Source of the DNA: Desulfoluna butyratoxydans
GTDB taxonomy: Bacteria > Desulfobacterota > Desulfobacteria > Desulfobacterales > Desulfolunaceae
Assembly (NCBI RefSeq): GCF_900699765.1
Contig: NZ_CAADHO010000008.1
Location: 186,001 to 250,000 of the forward strand
Length of the DNA: 64,000 bases
Direction: 5' to 3'
The notes under the pieces were generated by a model. That model saw only the letters and a program-made list of their open reading frames with translations. It was not told where the DNA came from and made no database searches. The translations under genes were made by a program, and so were the position numbers. Below are positions 51,970 to 60,253 of this stretch, piece after piece (the first letter of the stretch is position 1; each line of letters opens with the position of its first letter).

Positions 51970-53553
51970 ATGGCAGAGATAAAGGTCACAGGACAACACC
52001 AGGTGGTGGATTACATGGCCCGGGACTACGACTCCCTTCTTCGGGCCATGCAGGAACTTATCTCGTCCAGGCTGCCCGAATGGCGGCCGGGTGAGTCTGA
52101 GGCGGATTTCGGCAACGTCCTTTTAGAGCTCTTTGCCCACATGGGGGACATCCTCAGCTACTACCAGGACCGGGTGGCCACCGAGAGTTTTCTCTCCACG
52201 GCCCGCACCCGCCGAAGCGTCATCGACCACCTGAAGCTCATCGGGTACAGCCTGGCAACGGCGTCCCCGGCCTCCTGTACCCTGGAACTCTCCTTTCCGG
52301 CGAGCTGCCGGGCCGTCATCGCCATTGAAAAAGGCCACGCCTTTACCACGGCAAGTGACAGCGGCGCCCCGAGCGTTCGCTTCGAATACACCCGGGACAC
52401 GCCCCTTGTCATCGACTGCGGCGCCCTGGCCGTGGACCCGTCCACCCAGCGGAAACACCTCCGAAAAAACCCGGTCACCGGCACGGGCGGGGTCCCCGTG
52501 GAGGAGGGCAGGCTTGTGAAAGAGGAGCACCTGGGCCTCTCCGACGGGGGACGGAACCAGCGATTCCCCCTTGGCCGCACCGGCCTGATCCTCCGTGCGG
52601 CCGGGACCTCCGGCAAGCGACACCGGGACATCCTCGTCACCACCCGCCTGGGGGACGCCGTCACCCAATGGACCCTCCAGGAGAGCCTTGCCTTCAGCCG
52701 GAACAACCAGAAGGACTATGTCATCGAAATCGATGACCGGGACCGGGCCACCATTCTCTTTGGGGACGGGGCCTTCGGGGCCGTGCCCGAGAGCGGGGCC
52801 GAGATCACGGCAACCTACCGTGTTGGCGGCGGCATCATGGGCAACGTACCCGCTGGGGCCATCCGAAACATTGCCGACGCGGCCCCTTTAAGCATCAACG
52901 GCGCCACGGTCATTCAAAGTGAGGCCGCCACAGGCGGCGCGGACCGGGAGAGCATCGAGCATGCTGTCATGCACGCGCCTTCGGTCTTCCGCTCCCTGAA
53001 GCGGGCCGTCACCGAAGAGGATTACAAGGCCCTGGCCCTGAACCTCAAGGGAGTGGCCAAGGTCAAGGCCGTGGCCGACAGCTGGAACCGGGTTACCCTC
53101 CACGTGGCCCCGGAAGGCGGAGGCCGGGTAAGCGATGTGCTGGAAGAGAGCCTCCTGGCCTATTTCGAAGACAAGCGGCCCGTGACCACCCTGATTCGCA
53201 TTGAAGATGTCACCTATGTCCCCGTCTGGATCTCTGCCGAGATCGGGGTCCAGAGCCATTACCCCCGAGAAGAGGTCAGGGATAAAACCCTTGCCGCCGC
53301 AGGGGCGCTCCTGGCCCTGCCCCGGGTGGACTTCGGCCAGACCCTCTACCTCAGCAAGTTCTACGAGGCCATGGAGGCCGTGGAAGGGGTGGCCTTTGTG
53401 AGCATCGACGAGTTCCGCCGGGAAGGCGAAGCGCCCGGCACGGTGGCGCCCTCGGGCAAACTCATCCTTGAAGACCACGAGATCCCCGTGGTGCCTGACG
53501 GCAACGCCGACTACGCCCACGGCATGCGTCTCCGGGTGGACGGGAGCCGCTGA
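51970..53553 (+). CDS. Baseplate J-like wedge protein (Pvc11 type)
   Basis: The protein has 527 residues. The N-terminal part has YMARDYDSLLRAMQELISSR, GNVLLELFAHMGDILSYYQD and RVATESFLSTARTRRSVIDH. The central part has IEIDDRDRATILFGDGAFGA and TYRVGGGIMGNVPAGAI, followed by AVTEEDYKALALNLKGVAKV. These are the gpJ/gp6-like hallmarks of eCIS baseplates. It is the largest wedge component and contacts gp25 and the gpI-like protein. The next gene overlaps its stop by 1 nt (TGATG). Confidence 0.93.
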   Translation: MAEIKVTGQHQVVDYMARDYDSLLRAMQELISSRLPEWRPGESEADFGNVLLELFAHMGDILSYYQDRVATESFLSTARTRRSVIDHLKLIGYSLATASPASCTLELSFPASCRAVIAIEKGHAFTTASDSGAPSVRFEYTRDTPLVIDCGALAVDPSTQRKHLRKNPVTGTGGVPVEEGRLVKEEHLGLSDGGRNQRFPLGRTGLILRAAGTSGKRHRDILVTTRLGDAVTQWTLQESLAFSRNNQKDYVIEIDDRDRATILFGDGAFGAVPESGAEITATYRVGGGIMGNVPAGAIRNIADAAPLSINGATVIQSEAATGGADRESIEHAVMHAPSVFRSLKRAVTEEDYKALALNLKGVAKVKAVADSWNRVTLHVAPEGGGRVSDVLEESLLAYFEDKRPVTTLIRIEDVTYVPVWISAEIGVQSHYPREEVRDKTLAAAGALLALPRVDFGQTLYLSKFYEAMEAVEGVAFVSIDEFRREGEAPGTVAPSGKLILEDHEIPVVPDGNADYAHGMRLRVDGSR

Positions 53554-55892
53554 TGCGCCTTGAAGACCTCCGTGGCGAAGCCACCGCCGAGGGCAACGGC
53601 ATCCGCCTCACCTGGACCAACCCGGATCCGTCCGGCCATCCCGGTGTCCGCATCGTGCGCCGCACCGGTACCTACCCTGTGGCCCCCGATGACGGGGAAG
53701 TGGTTTTTGACGGCCCTGCCCCCTGTGCCCAACCGGTTCAAGGCGAAAAACTCCGGCACACATTTAACGACGCCCCCTTAAGAGGAGAGACTGTTCACTA
53801 CTACAGCCTCTTTCCCTTTGGGGGCTCTCCAGCCCGATATGCCGAGGCCCCCGGCAACCGCTGCCACGCCATGGCCACCTCGCCCTTTGGCTCGGCCCAG
53901 ATGATGTACGACCTCCTCCCGAGGATCACCCACCGCTACGACACCACCGTACCCGATGCCTCGGCAGGCGTGCCGACAGCCCTTGAAAATGCCGGGCAGC
54001 TTCGGCGCTTTCTGGAGCTTCCCGGCAGCGTCCTCGACCAGCTCCACAGCCACGCCAGGGCCAGCCTGGACCTTCACAACCGGGACAGGATCGACGGCAA
54101 CCTCTTGCCCCTGCTGGCCCGGTGGATCGGCTGGCAGCCCGACTACCGCCAGGAACTCGACACCCAGCGCAACGAGGTGAGGAGCGCCCCCCACCTCTAC
54201 AAGACCGTGGGGCTGGTTCCCACGGTGGAAGCCACGGTAAAACGGCTCACCGGCTGGGAGAGCCGCACCAAGGAGTTTGTCCACAACATCTTTTTGTCCA
54301 ACACCCCGGAACAGCTCATGCTCTGGTACACCGAGCGCGATGCCTCGGGCAGATGGCGGCAGGGGGAGGCCCCTTTTTCCGTAAACGCCGCCTTCGACGG
54401 CAGGCCCGTATCCGCCACGCATGAAGACCACGCCACCTGGGTCTTCTCCCATGTAATCAGGAAAAACCACTGCGATATCTGGGGAAAGCGCCACGACCCG
54501 GAAACAGGCTGGGGGGCGAGTCTCCCTTTAAGCAGCGGCTCCAGTTTAGACAGGGACCCTTCAACGGCTCGCCAGGGGGACACCCTGTGGCTCTTCTGGA
54601 GTTCCCTGGACACCCCTTCAGGCACATGGCGAATCTGCTTCCGCAGGCTTTGCCATGGTCGCTGGTCCGATACCGAGGTGTTCACGGACACCCGCAGCCA
54701 GCGCAGGCACCCCGTGGCCGTATCCGACGGCATCAGACTCTGGCTCTTCTGGCAGGAAGAGCATCGCCAAAGATGGCAGACCCGATACACCCTGCATGAC
54801 GGACATGCATGGCAACCGGGCCCCACCGCCGTTATGCCAGGTATGCCCTTCTCCCCGGCACCTTTGGCCCATCCCCCCACGGCCTGTTGCCTCCCCGGAA
54901 ACACCGGCCCGCGCTTAGGGTTTTTCTGGGCTGAGCGAGTGCACGGCCCGGGAGATCCCCCAAAACAATGGCGCGTCATGTACCGGTTCAAGGAAAGCGT
55001 GGATCCCCAGGACACCTCGGACTGGGGCCCTGTTCTCTGCAAACCCTGCGCCCCGCACCGCACAGGGGAGTCAGACCCCGCCCCTTTGGTGGACGACACA
55101 GGGCGCCTCCACCTCTTTTTCAGCTCGGACCATGGGGGCGACCGCTCCGTCCGACAGGCAACATTCCATGGGGACACCGGCAGCTGGGTGGAATCCGAAG
55201 GCCCCCCCGCCTCCCCTTATACGGAACGGTTTCCCTGCCCCCTGGACCTTTCAGGCACCCTGACGGTCCTGTACCGGGCCTGCAAGCCCCTGAAGCACAA
55301 AAGCGCCGTCTACAGGGCCACGGAAACGAGGGACCTGCGCTGCTGCGGCAGCGTGGCGGCCGTGGCCGGGCACACGGCAAAAAACGCACGGCACGGAAGT
55401 TTCGAGGATTTTCAGACGTACACCTGCGACACCGGTAAAAACGGCAGAATGGACGACACCACCTGGTACTCCCGGGAGACCCTGGGCATCTACCTCACCC
55501 CGGACCGGGAAGACCCCGAGCACATCCTGACAAGCCGAAACCTCCTGGACGGGGTGGTCCACCGGTTTCTCCCCATCCAGGCGCGCCATGTCTTCATCAT
55601 CGAACCGGCGGTGTACGCAGAGCACATCTACACCTACGATGACCCCACGGCAGAAACGCCCCGTGTCATCAACGACGGCACCGAAGCCAGCCTGACCACG
55701 GTGAACCGGGAACACCTTCCGGGGGTCACGGATCATCATACCGACAGAATCCCTCAATGGCGCAGGCTGCGATCCTGGAGCCCCAAAGCCCCCGGTGGCG
55801 GAAGCGTCAAGGCCTCGCCCCCGAAGGAAAACATCCACATCAGGACCTGGCACACCGGCCTCACAGGAGACGACGACCCATGGAACAGTTAG
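53553..55892 (+). CDS. gpI-like tail protein with FnIII-like start and beta-propeller insert
   Basis: The protein has 779 residues. Residues 1-95 resemble a fibronectin-III fold (GIRLTWTNPDPSGHPGVRIV, ..YYSLFPF). Residues about 115-260 are a tail protein I domain: YDLLPRITHRYD, LENAGQLRRFLELPGSVLDQ, LLPLLARWIGWQPDY and HLYKTVGLVPTVEATVKRLT. Residues about 290-600 carry at least four repeated strands of the LWLFWSS, LWLFWQE, LGFFWAE, LHLFFSS kind, with GTWRIC, RWQTRY and QWRVMY partners; this suggests a beta-propeller, often glycan-binding. The protein is about three times the size of a plain gpI. The position in the operon fits Pvc12. Target recognition by the propeller is inferred. Confidence 0.85.
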   Translation: MRLEDLRGEATAEGNGIRLTWTNPDPSGHPGVRIVRRTGTYPVAPDDGEVVFDGPAPCAQPVQGEKLRHTFNDAPLRGETVHYYSLFPFGGSPARYAEAPGNRCHAMATSPFGSAQMMYDLLPRITHRYDTTVPDASAGVPTALENAGQLRRFLELPGSVLDQLHSHARASLDLHNRDRIDGNLLPLLARWIGWQPDYRQELDTQRNEVRSAPHLYKTVGLVPTVEATVKRLTGWESRTKEFVHNIFLSNTPEQLMLWYTERDASGRWRQGEAPFSVNAAFDGRPVSATHEDHATWVFSHVIRKNHCDIWGKRHDPETGWGASLPLSSGSSLDRDPSTARQGDTLWLFWSSLDTPSGTWRICFRRLCHGRWSDTEVFTDTRSQRRHPVAVSDGIRLWLFWQEEHRQRWQTRYTLHDGHAWQPGPTAVMPGMPFSPAPLAHPPTACCLPGNTGPRLGFFWAERVHGPGDPPKQWRVMYRFKESVDPQDTSDWGPVLCKPCAPHRTGESDPAPLVDDTGRLHLFFSSDHGGDRSVRQATFHGDTGSWVESEGPPASPYTERFPCPLDLSGTLTVLYRACKPLKHKSAVYRATETRDLRCCGSVAAVAGHTAKNARHGSFEDFQTYTCDTGKNGRMDDTTWYSRETLGIYLTPDREDPEHILTSRNLLDGVVHRFLPIQARHVFIIEPAVYAEHIYTYDDPTAETPRVINDGTEASLTTVNREHLPGVTDHHTDRIPQWRRLRSWSPKAPGGGSVKASPPKENIHIRTWHTGLTGDDDPWNS

Positions 55893-56407
55893 GCGGTCAA
55901 CTCAAGGGTATCTACCGCGATATTCTCAAGGACGGCAAGGGACGCATCCTCTCGGACAGCGGCTGGTCCTCCAACACCATCGCCCGGCAGTGCCGGATTC
56001 TCCTGGCCGGGTTCATGAAGGGCGACGCCTCGGGGGGCATCCATCATCTTGCCTTCGGCACGGGCCGGGGCTCATGGGACCAGGACGGCCCCCCGGCACC
56101 CGATCCGTCGGCAACGGACCTCATCTCCCCCTGTCCTCACCCCATGCCCCTGAACGCCCTGAACCTGATCTATCTGGACGAGGACAACAACGAGGTGGCC
56201 ACACCCACCAGCCGGTTGCAGATCACCGCCATCCTGGAACCGGGGTACCCGGCCCCCGGGACTCCGGAGGGCACGTGCCCCTTGCGCGAGTTCGGCCTGT
56301 TCGGGACCTTTGACGGGACGTACTTCATGATCAACTCCATCCGGCACCCGGTCATCCACAAAGACGCATCAGCGACGCTGATCCGAAAGATCCGATTACA
56401 CTTCTAA
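55880..56407 (+). CDS. Baseplate/fibre-associated protein, paralogue 1
   Basis: The protein has 175 residues; the ATG overlaps the preceding stop, with AGGAG 10 nt upstream. It shares a pattern with the protein at 58339-59304: G.YRD.L.D...R.L.D.GW.SN.I...C..LLA..MKG, then PPAP.P..T.L, then LREF.LFG and a MIN...HP.I end. The family is found in eCIS loci near fibre genes, with no named function. It may be a collar or fibre adaptor. The internal LREFGLFG block resembles phage structural proteins. Confidence 0.7.
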   Translation: MEQLGGQLKGIYRDILKDGKGRILSDSGWSSNTIARQCRILLAGFMKGDASGGIHHLAFGTGRGSWDQDGPPAPDPSATDLISPCPHPMPLNALNLIYLDEDNNEVATPTSRLQITAILEPGYPAPGTPEGTCPLREFGLFGTFDGTYFMINSIRHPVIHKDASATLIRKIRLHF

Positions 56408-56420
56408 CGAGGATGCGAGC

Positions 56421-57638
56421 ATGGGCAATTTTTCACGAGACACCTTTGATCGGCTCAACCGTTACGTGGGGGTCCGCCTGCAGCAGGGGGTTCCCCTGGT
56501 GGACGCGGACTGGAACGAGCAGGAGGATATCCGCAAATACGAACTCCAGGCCTTTCTCACGTGGTTCGCAGGCAACGGCGTTCCCCAGGGCAACGACGGC
56601 TTTGAAATCCTCTCGGCCTCGGGCAGGCAAAACGACTTCGTTATCCGAGGGGGCGACGGCACCGCAGAAGGCGCGGGCCGCTGCCTGGTGGAGGGCATGG
56701 ATGTCATCAACGTCTCCAACATGCGCTTTTCCCACCAGCCCCTGTTCAACGCCCCGGCCCTTGCAGAGCGATGGGGGGTCGATCCCGTGGCCCCCCTGAC
56801 CACCCCCCGCAATGTCCGCGCCGACACGGTCTACCTGGATGTGTGGGAACGGGAAGTGGACAGCGATGAGGACGGCGCCTTGGTCAACCCCGCCATCGGC
56901 CTGGAGACCTGTGTGCGCCTAAAGCGCGAATGGGCGGTGCGCGTGGCCGAAGGGAGCCTCTTTCCGCCCAACCCAGCCGCGGGCCACGCCTTCTACCCCA
57001 TAGCCCGCCTCAACCGCCCGGCGGGCAGGGCCACCATCACCGGAGATCACATCGCAGACCTTCGGGCCACCGGGATTCGCCTGACAAACCTTTCGGAAGA
57101 GATCCGCGATGCCCGGGGCATCAAGGGCAACATCGGCAACCGACTGGACGAGTCCCTCACCAAGGGGGGCCAGCTCCGCCACCATGTGGTGGGCAACGAT
57201 CAGGTCCGGTCCGACGCGGCCATTGATGAGTCCAAAATCGCCTTTGCCGCAGGCGGCCACGACCACAGCGGCGAAGACAACGGCAAGCCCGTCGGCACCG
57301 AGGGACTTGCCAACGGTGCGGTTACCCGGAAAAAGCTGGGCATCGACCTGGTGAACAGCGGCAGTGTCATGGACCTGATGCCCGAGCAGTCCGTCACCCA
57401 GCTGGTGGAAGCCAACGTGGATCCCCTTGTGGGCATCAAGAAACTTTACATGCAGTGCGTGGCCATCACCGATGTCACGGAGGCGGGCAAAGCCGAGGTG
57501 AGCAGCGAGCTCATCTACACCTCCCGGGAGGACCAGAATGCCTACGACGTCAACATCCGCTTCACCAACATCCGAAACGGGTCCAGCAATGAAAAGGTCG
57601 ACCTCATGTGGTACGTCTACACCTTTGCGGAGGACTAA
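56421..57638 (+). CDS. DUF6519-like eCIS protein (fibre/baseplate associated)
   Basis: The protein has 405 residues. The start FSRDTFDRLNRYVGVRLQQG-VPLVDADWNEQ is the signature of a family often encoded in eCIS loci (written here as two short blocks). TVYLDVWEREVD recurs in that family. The C-terminal half has INESK-like segments (AIDESKIAFAAGGHDHSGED) and VDLMWYVYTF at the end. It is a candidate tail-fibre or spike accessory. The function is unknown in general. Confidence 0.75.
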   Translation: MGNFSRDTFDRLNRYVGVRLQQGVPLVDADWNEQEDIRKYELQAFLTWFAGNGVPQGNDGFEILSASGRQNDFVIRGGDGTAEGAGRCLVEGMDVINVSNMRFSHQPLFNAPALAERWGVDPVAPLTTPRNVRADTVYLDVWEREVDSDEDGALVNPAIGLETCVRLKREWAVRVAEGSLFPPNPAAGHAFYPIARLNRPAGRATITGDHIADLRATGIRLTNLSEEIRDARGIKGNIGNRLDESLTKGGQLRHHVVGNDQVRSDAAIDESKIAFAAGGHDHSGEDNGKPVGTEGLANGAVTRKKLGIDLVNSGSVMDLMPEQSVTQLVEANVDPLVGIKKLYMQCVAITDVTEAGKAEVSSELIYTSREDQNAYDVNIRFTNIRNGSSNEKVDLMWYVYTFAED

Positions 57639-57643
57639 CACCC

Positions 57644-58048
57644 ATGCCCCAAAAAAAATTGATCTGGAAAGCCTTTGAGCGTGCTGGTATCCTGGATTCC
57701 AGAGACGAAAAAATCCTGAAATTTCTCGACTTTCTCAAGCACACCCCGGCGTCCTGCTGGATCGAGGTGATCCCCGAGTTCCGCAAAGACCACGAGGCGT
57801 GCTTTGACGCCATTGTGCCGGTGCTGGTGGAGATAGACGACCCCCTGATCCAGAGCGTCCTCGTCAAACACGCGGACATGTCCCAGCCCAGGGAGCGTGC
57901 CCTGGTCCGAAAAATGGCCGATACCGTGGACCCGGAACGCCACCCGACCCTCATCAAACAGCTCGCCCGGTTCAACGACCCGGAAACCAGCAGACGCCTG
58001 CAACGCAGAAACCTGCCTGCACCCCTGGCGTCGCTGATTTCAAAATAG
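57644..58048 (+). CDS. Small helical protein, HEAT-like, unknown
   Basis: The protein has 134 residues from the ATG 5 nt after the preceding stop. It is predicted all helical with short repeats (DPLIQSVLVKHADMSQPRER, VDPERHPTLIKQLARFNDPE), so a HEAT-type fold is possible. No family is recognised. It is the last gene before the repeat-rich gap at 58049-58338. Confidence 0.65.
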   Translation: MPQKKLIWKAFERAGILDSRDEKILKFLDFLKHTPASCWIEVIPEFRKDHEACFDAIVPVLVEIDDPLIQSVLVKHADMSQPRERALVRKMADTVDPERHPTLIKQLARFNDPETSRRLQRRNLPAPLASLISK

Positions 58049-58065
58049 TCGGTCCCAAAAGCGTA

Positions 58066-58096
58066 CCTCCGGCAGGGCCGTCGGAGGCCTTTTTTG
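58066..58096 (+). terminator. Repeat-derived hairpin with T-run
   Basis: CCTCCGGC pairs with GTCGGAGG around AGGGCC, followed by CCTTTTTT. The hairpin is a member of the dispersed repeat family and probably acts as a terminator for the preceding genes. GCTGAATAGTTAC follows. Confidence 0.6.
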
Positions 58097-58128
58097 AGCT
58101 GAATAGTTACCACAATCACGTTTATTCT

Positions 58129-58325
58129 CCATTGGTCGCCCTTCGTTCGGGGCGCCGCCGTCGCGTGGCCGTTGGTTCGTGCCGCCGCGGGAAAAGGCGG
58201 GCTCCCGTACCCACCCGGAAGTACAGGGTTAGGAGGGGATGGGGAGTGCGGGGGGAAGGTCCCCGGCTCCCCGGATCCTCCGAAGGGACGATGCGCTGGC
58301 GCCCCGAACGAAAGGCGATCAATGG
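58129..58325. repeat. 197-nt element with 28-nt imperfect terminal inverted repeats
   Basis: The left end 58129-58156 and the right end 58298-58325 are reverse complements at 26 of 28 positions by eye (core TTCGTTCGGGGCGCC). The inside is GC-rich without a gene. This is a MITE-like structure between two eCIS genes. Confidence 0.75.
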
Positions 58326-58338
58326 ATCAGGAGTCTTG

Positions 58339-59304
58339 ATGTCTTCTGTGTTTTCCATCTGCGGAACCTACCGGGATACACTGGTTGACGCAAAGCACCG
58401 GGTACTGCTTGACGGCGGCTGGCAGTCCAACCAGATCGTGTCCGGGTGCTTCACCCTCCTTGCCGCCCTCATGAAGGGGCATCAACAGGCGCGGGGAATC
58501 CTCAGCCTTGCCGTGGGCATCGGGGACAAAGGCTGGGACGGCCAGCCGCCCGCCCCGTCCCCACAGGACACGCGCCTTGAGCGTGAGTGCTGCCGAAAAA
58601 CCCTCAGCCCGTCGGACCTCGCCTTCCTTGGCCCGGACAACCGCCCGGTGTCCGAACCCACCAGCTGCCTTGAAATCAGCGTCCGTTTCACCGCAGGGGA
58701 AAGGGGAGACAAAAACGGGCTCCGCCTCAGGGAATTTGCCCTCTTCGGCGGAGACGCCACGGACGAAAAGGACAGCGGGGTGATGATCAACCGGGTGATC
58801 CACCCCCGCATCGACCTGGCCTCCGGCACCACCCTGGTGCGCACCCTCCGCCTCGATTTTTCCGGAGAGTCGTTCCAGGAAAAGGCATTGGGGACCTTCG
58901 GGGCGTCCCTGCCCCTCCAGGGCATCGACGGCATCGGCAAGACCTATGAGGCGGCCCTCACGGCCAGGGGAATCCACACCCTTTCCGACCTTGCCCGGGT
59001 GGTCCCCGGCGAGCACACCGATGCCGTCCCCTCGGGCAAGCTCCTGGAGTTCCGCACCAAGGCGCGCATGATCCTGAATTTTCCCCCGTCTCTGTCCGCT
59101 CTCTCCGGTACGTCCAGCCGCCCCCTGGGCAACCTCATAGCCGAGCCTCCCGAGGCCCTGGGCACCCTGTTGAAGACGTCCGAAAACACCCCGGGAAAGA
59201 CCCTGGAGCTGCATCAGGCCCTGATGTCCCTTCAGGTGGCCATGACCGACGATGCGTTGAGATCCCTCACCATAAACGACCTGACACCCCCGTCAGGGAA
59301 CTGA
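58339..59304 (+). CDS. eCIS protein, paralogue 2, with C-terminal helix-hairpin-helix region
   Basis: The protein has 321 residues; AGGAG lies 5 nt before the ATG. The N-terminal 175 residues are paralogous to the 55880-56407 protein (GTYRDTL, LLDGGWQSNQI, LLAALMKG, RLREFALFGG, MINRVIHPRIDL). Residues about 190-230 have LQGIDGIGKTYEAALTARGI, a helix-hairpin-helix of the IpGIG type common in DUF4332-like domains, absent from paralogue 1. The rest is helical. The HhH suggests contact with nucleic acid or protein, with no direct evidence. Confidence 0.7.
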   Translation: MSSVFSICGTYRDTLVDAKHRVLLDGGWQSNQIVSGCFTLLAALMKGHQQARGILSLAVGIGDKGWDGQPPAPSPQDTRLERECCRKTLSPSDLAFLGPDNRPVSEPTSCLEISVRFTAGERGDKNGLRLREFALFGGDATDEKDSGVMINRVIHPRIDLASGTTLVRTLRLDFSGESFQEKALGTFGASLPLQGIDGIGKTYEAALTARGIHTLSDLARVVPGEHTDAVPSGKLLEFRTKARMILNFPPSLSALSGTSSRPLGNLIAEPPEALGTLLKTSENTPGKTLELHQALMSLQVAMTDDALRSLTINDLTPPSGN

Positions 59305-59326
59305 TCCCATCCCCAGGGAGAGCCCT

Positions 59327-60253
59327 TTGGCACCCAAAACACCCCGCCGTTCCAAGGCCCCTGTCTCCCCGGGCCATATTGAAAGCACCCGGCCGTCCGC
59401 CGCACCCCACGGCCCCACCGATGCCCGCGAACAGGTAAGGCGATGCCTCGGAAACAGAACCATGGAGGCCATGGCCCACCACAGCCATCCCCTTGCCTCC
59501 GAGCTGGGGGACGGGGCTCCCCTGAGCGGAGAGGTCAGGGCCCGCATGGAGTCGGCCTTCAACGCCGATTTTTCCAACGTGCGCATCCACACCAGCGCCC
59601 GGGCCGCAGGGGTGGCAAAAGCCCACAACGCCTTTGCCCTCACCGCAGGTCAGGACATTGTCTTCGACACCGGCACCTACCTCCCCGGACATCCGGCAGG
59701 AAAGGTGCTCCTGGCCCATGAGCTGGCCCACACCCTCCAGCGGGAACCCGAGGGGCACCCGCTCCCCACCAGAAACGAAGCAACCGTGGAGGCCGAGGCC
59801 AACCGCCATGCCTTCGGCGCCCTGAAAACCCTCTGGCACGGAGTCCGGGACATCTCTTCCCATGTTGCTCGTCACACAGGGCCAACCCTTCGCTCCGGCA
59901 TCCGGCTCCAGCGATGCACAAGCTCCCACCCGCCCCTGAACCCGCCCGCCTTCTTAGGGCCCCACTCACGGGAAACCTTTGACCGGATCAAGGACATCAT
60001 CGAGTCCGGGGATTGGTTGAACAAGGCCCTGGTGGCCGGGCCCCTGGTCACCCTGTTCACCAGCACGCCCCTTGAGGTGGCGGCCACCGGTGGGTATCCC
60101 CTGGACGTGCAGGCCGAAGCCGTTGCCGCGGTGCCCGTCATCGTCCGCGCACAGATCCAAAGGGAGATCGTCCGGCTCCTGACCCGACACGGAAATGACC
60201 TCACCCACGAAGAGCGCAGGTACTGGGAGCGCATCTACGACCAATGCATATAA
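59327..60253 (+). CDS. DUF4157 protein (HELAH metallopeptidase-like), candidate eCIS cargo
   Basis: The protein has 308 residues; TTG start with AGGGAG 6 nt upstream. A disordered N-terminus (residues 1-50) is followed by the DUF4157 domain (about residues 60-140): PLSGEVRARMESAFNADFSN, VRIHTSARAAGVA.AHNAFA, and the zinc motif HELAH at 131-135. Residues about 200-308 are a separate unknown domain (EAVAAVPVIVRAQIQREIVR). DUF4157 is one of the commonest domains in eCIS-associated proteins and marks likely effectors or their processing. Its location at the end of the structural genes fits. The toxic activity, if any, would lie in the C-terminal part, which I cannot identify. Confidence 0.85.
   Translation: MAPKTPRRSKAPVSPGHIESTRPSAAPHGPTDAREQVRRCLGNRTMEAMAHHSHPLASELGDGAPLSGEVRARMESAFNADFSNVRIHTSARAAGVAKAHNAFALTAGQDIVFDTGTYLPGHPAGKVLLAHELAHTLQREPEGHPLPTRNEATVEAEANRHAFGALKTLWHGVRDISSHVARHTGPTLRSGIRLQRCTSSHPPLNPPAFLGPHSRETFDRIKDIIESGDWLNKALVAGPLVTLFTSTPLEVAATGGYPLDVQAEAVAAVPVIVRAQIQREIVRLLTRHGNDLTHEERRYWERIYDQCI

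Noticed and set aside
50394..51970. Repeat clusters as a CRISPR array.
   Set aside because: The repeats are not evenly spaced, differ in length and orientation, and have no spacer-like units or cas genes.
58132..58338. Extended start for the 321-residue eCIS protein, about 69 codons earlier.
   Set aside because: The extension runs through the 197-nt inverted-repeat element. The ATG at 58339 has a good ribosome site and aligns with the paralogue's start.
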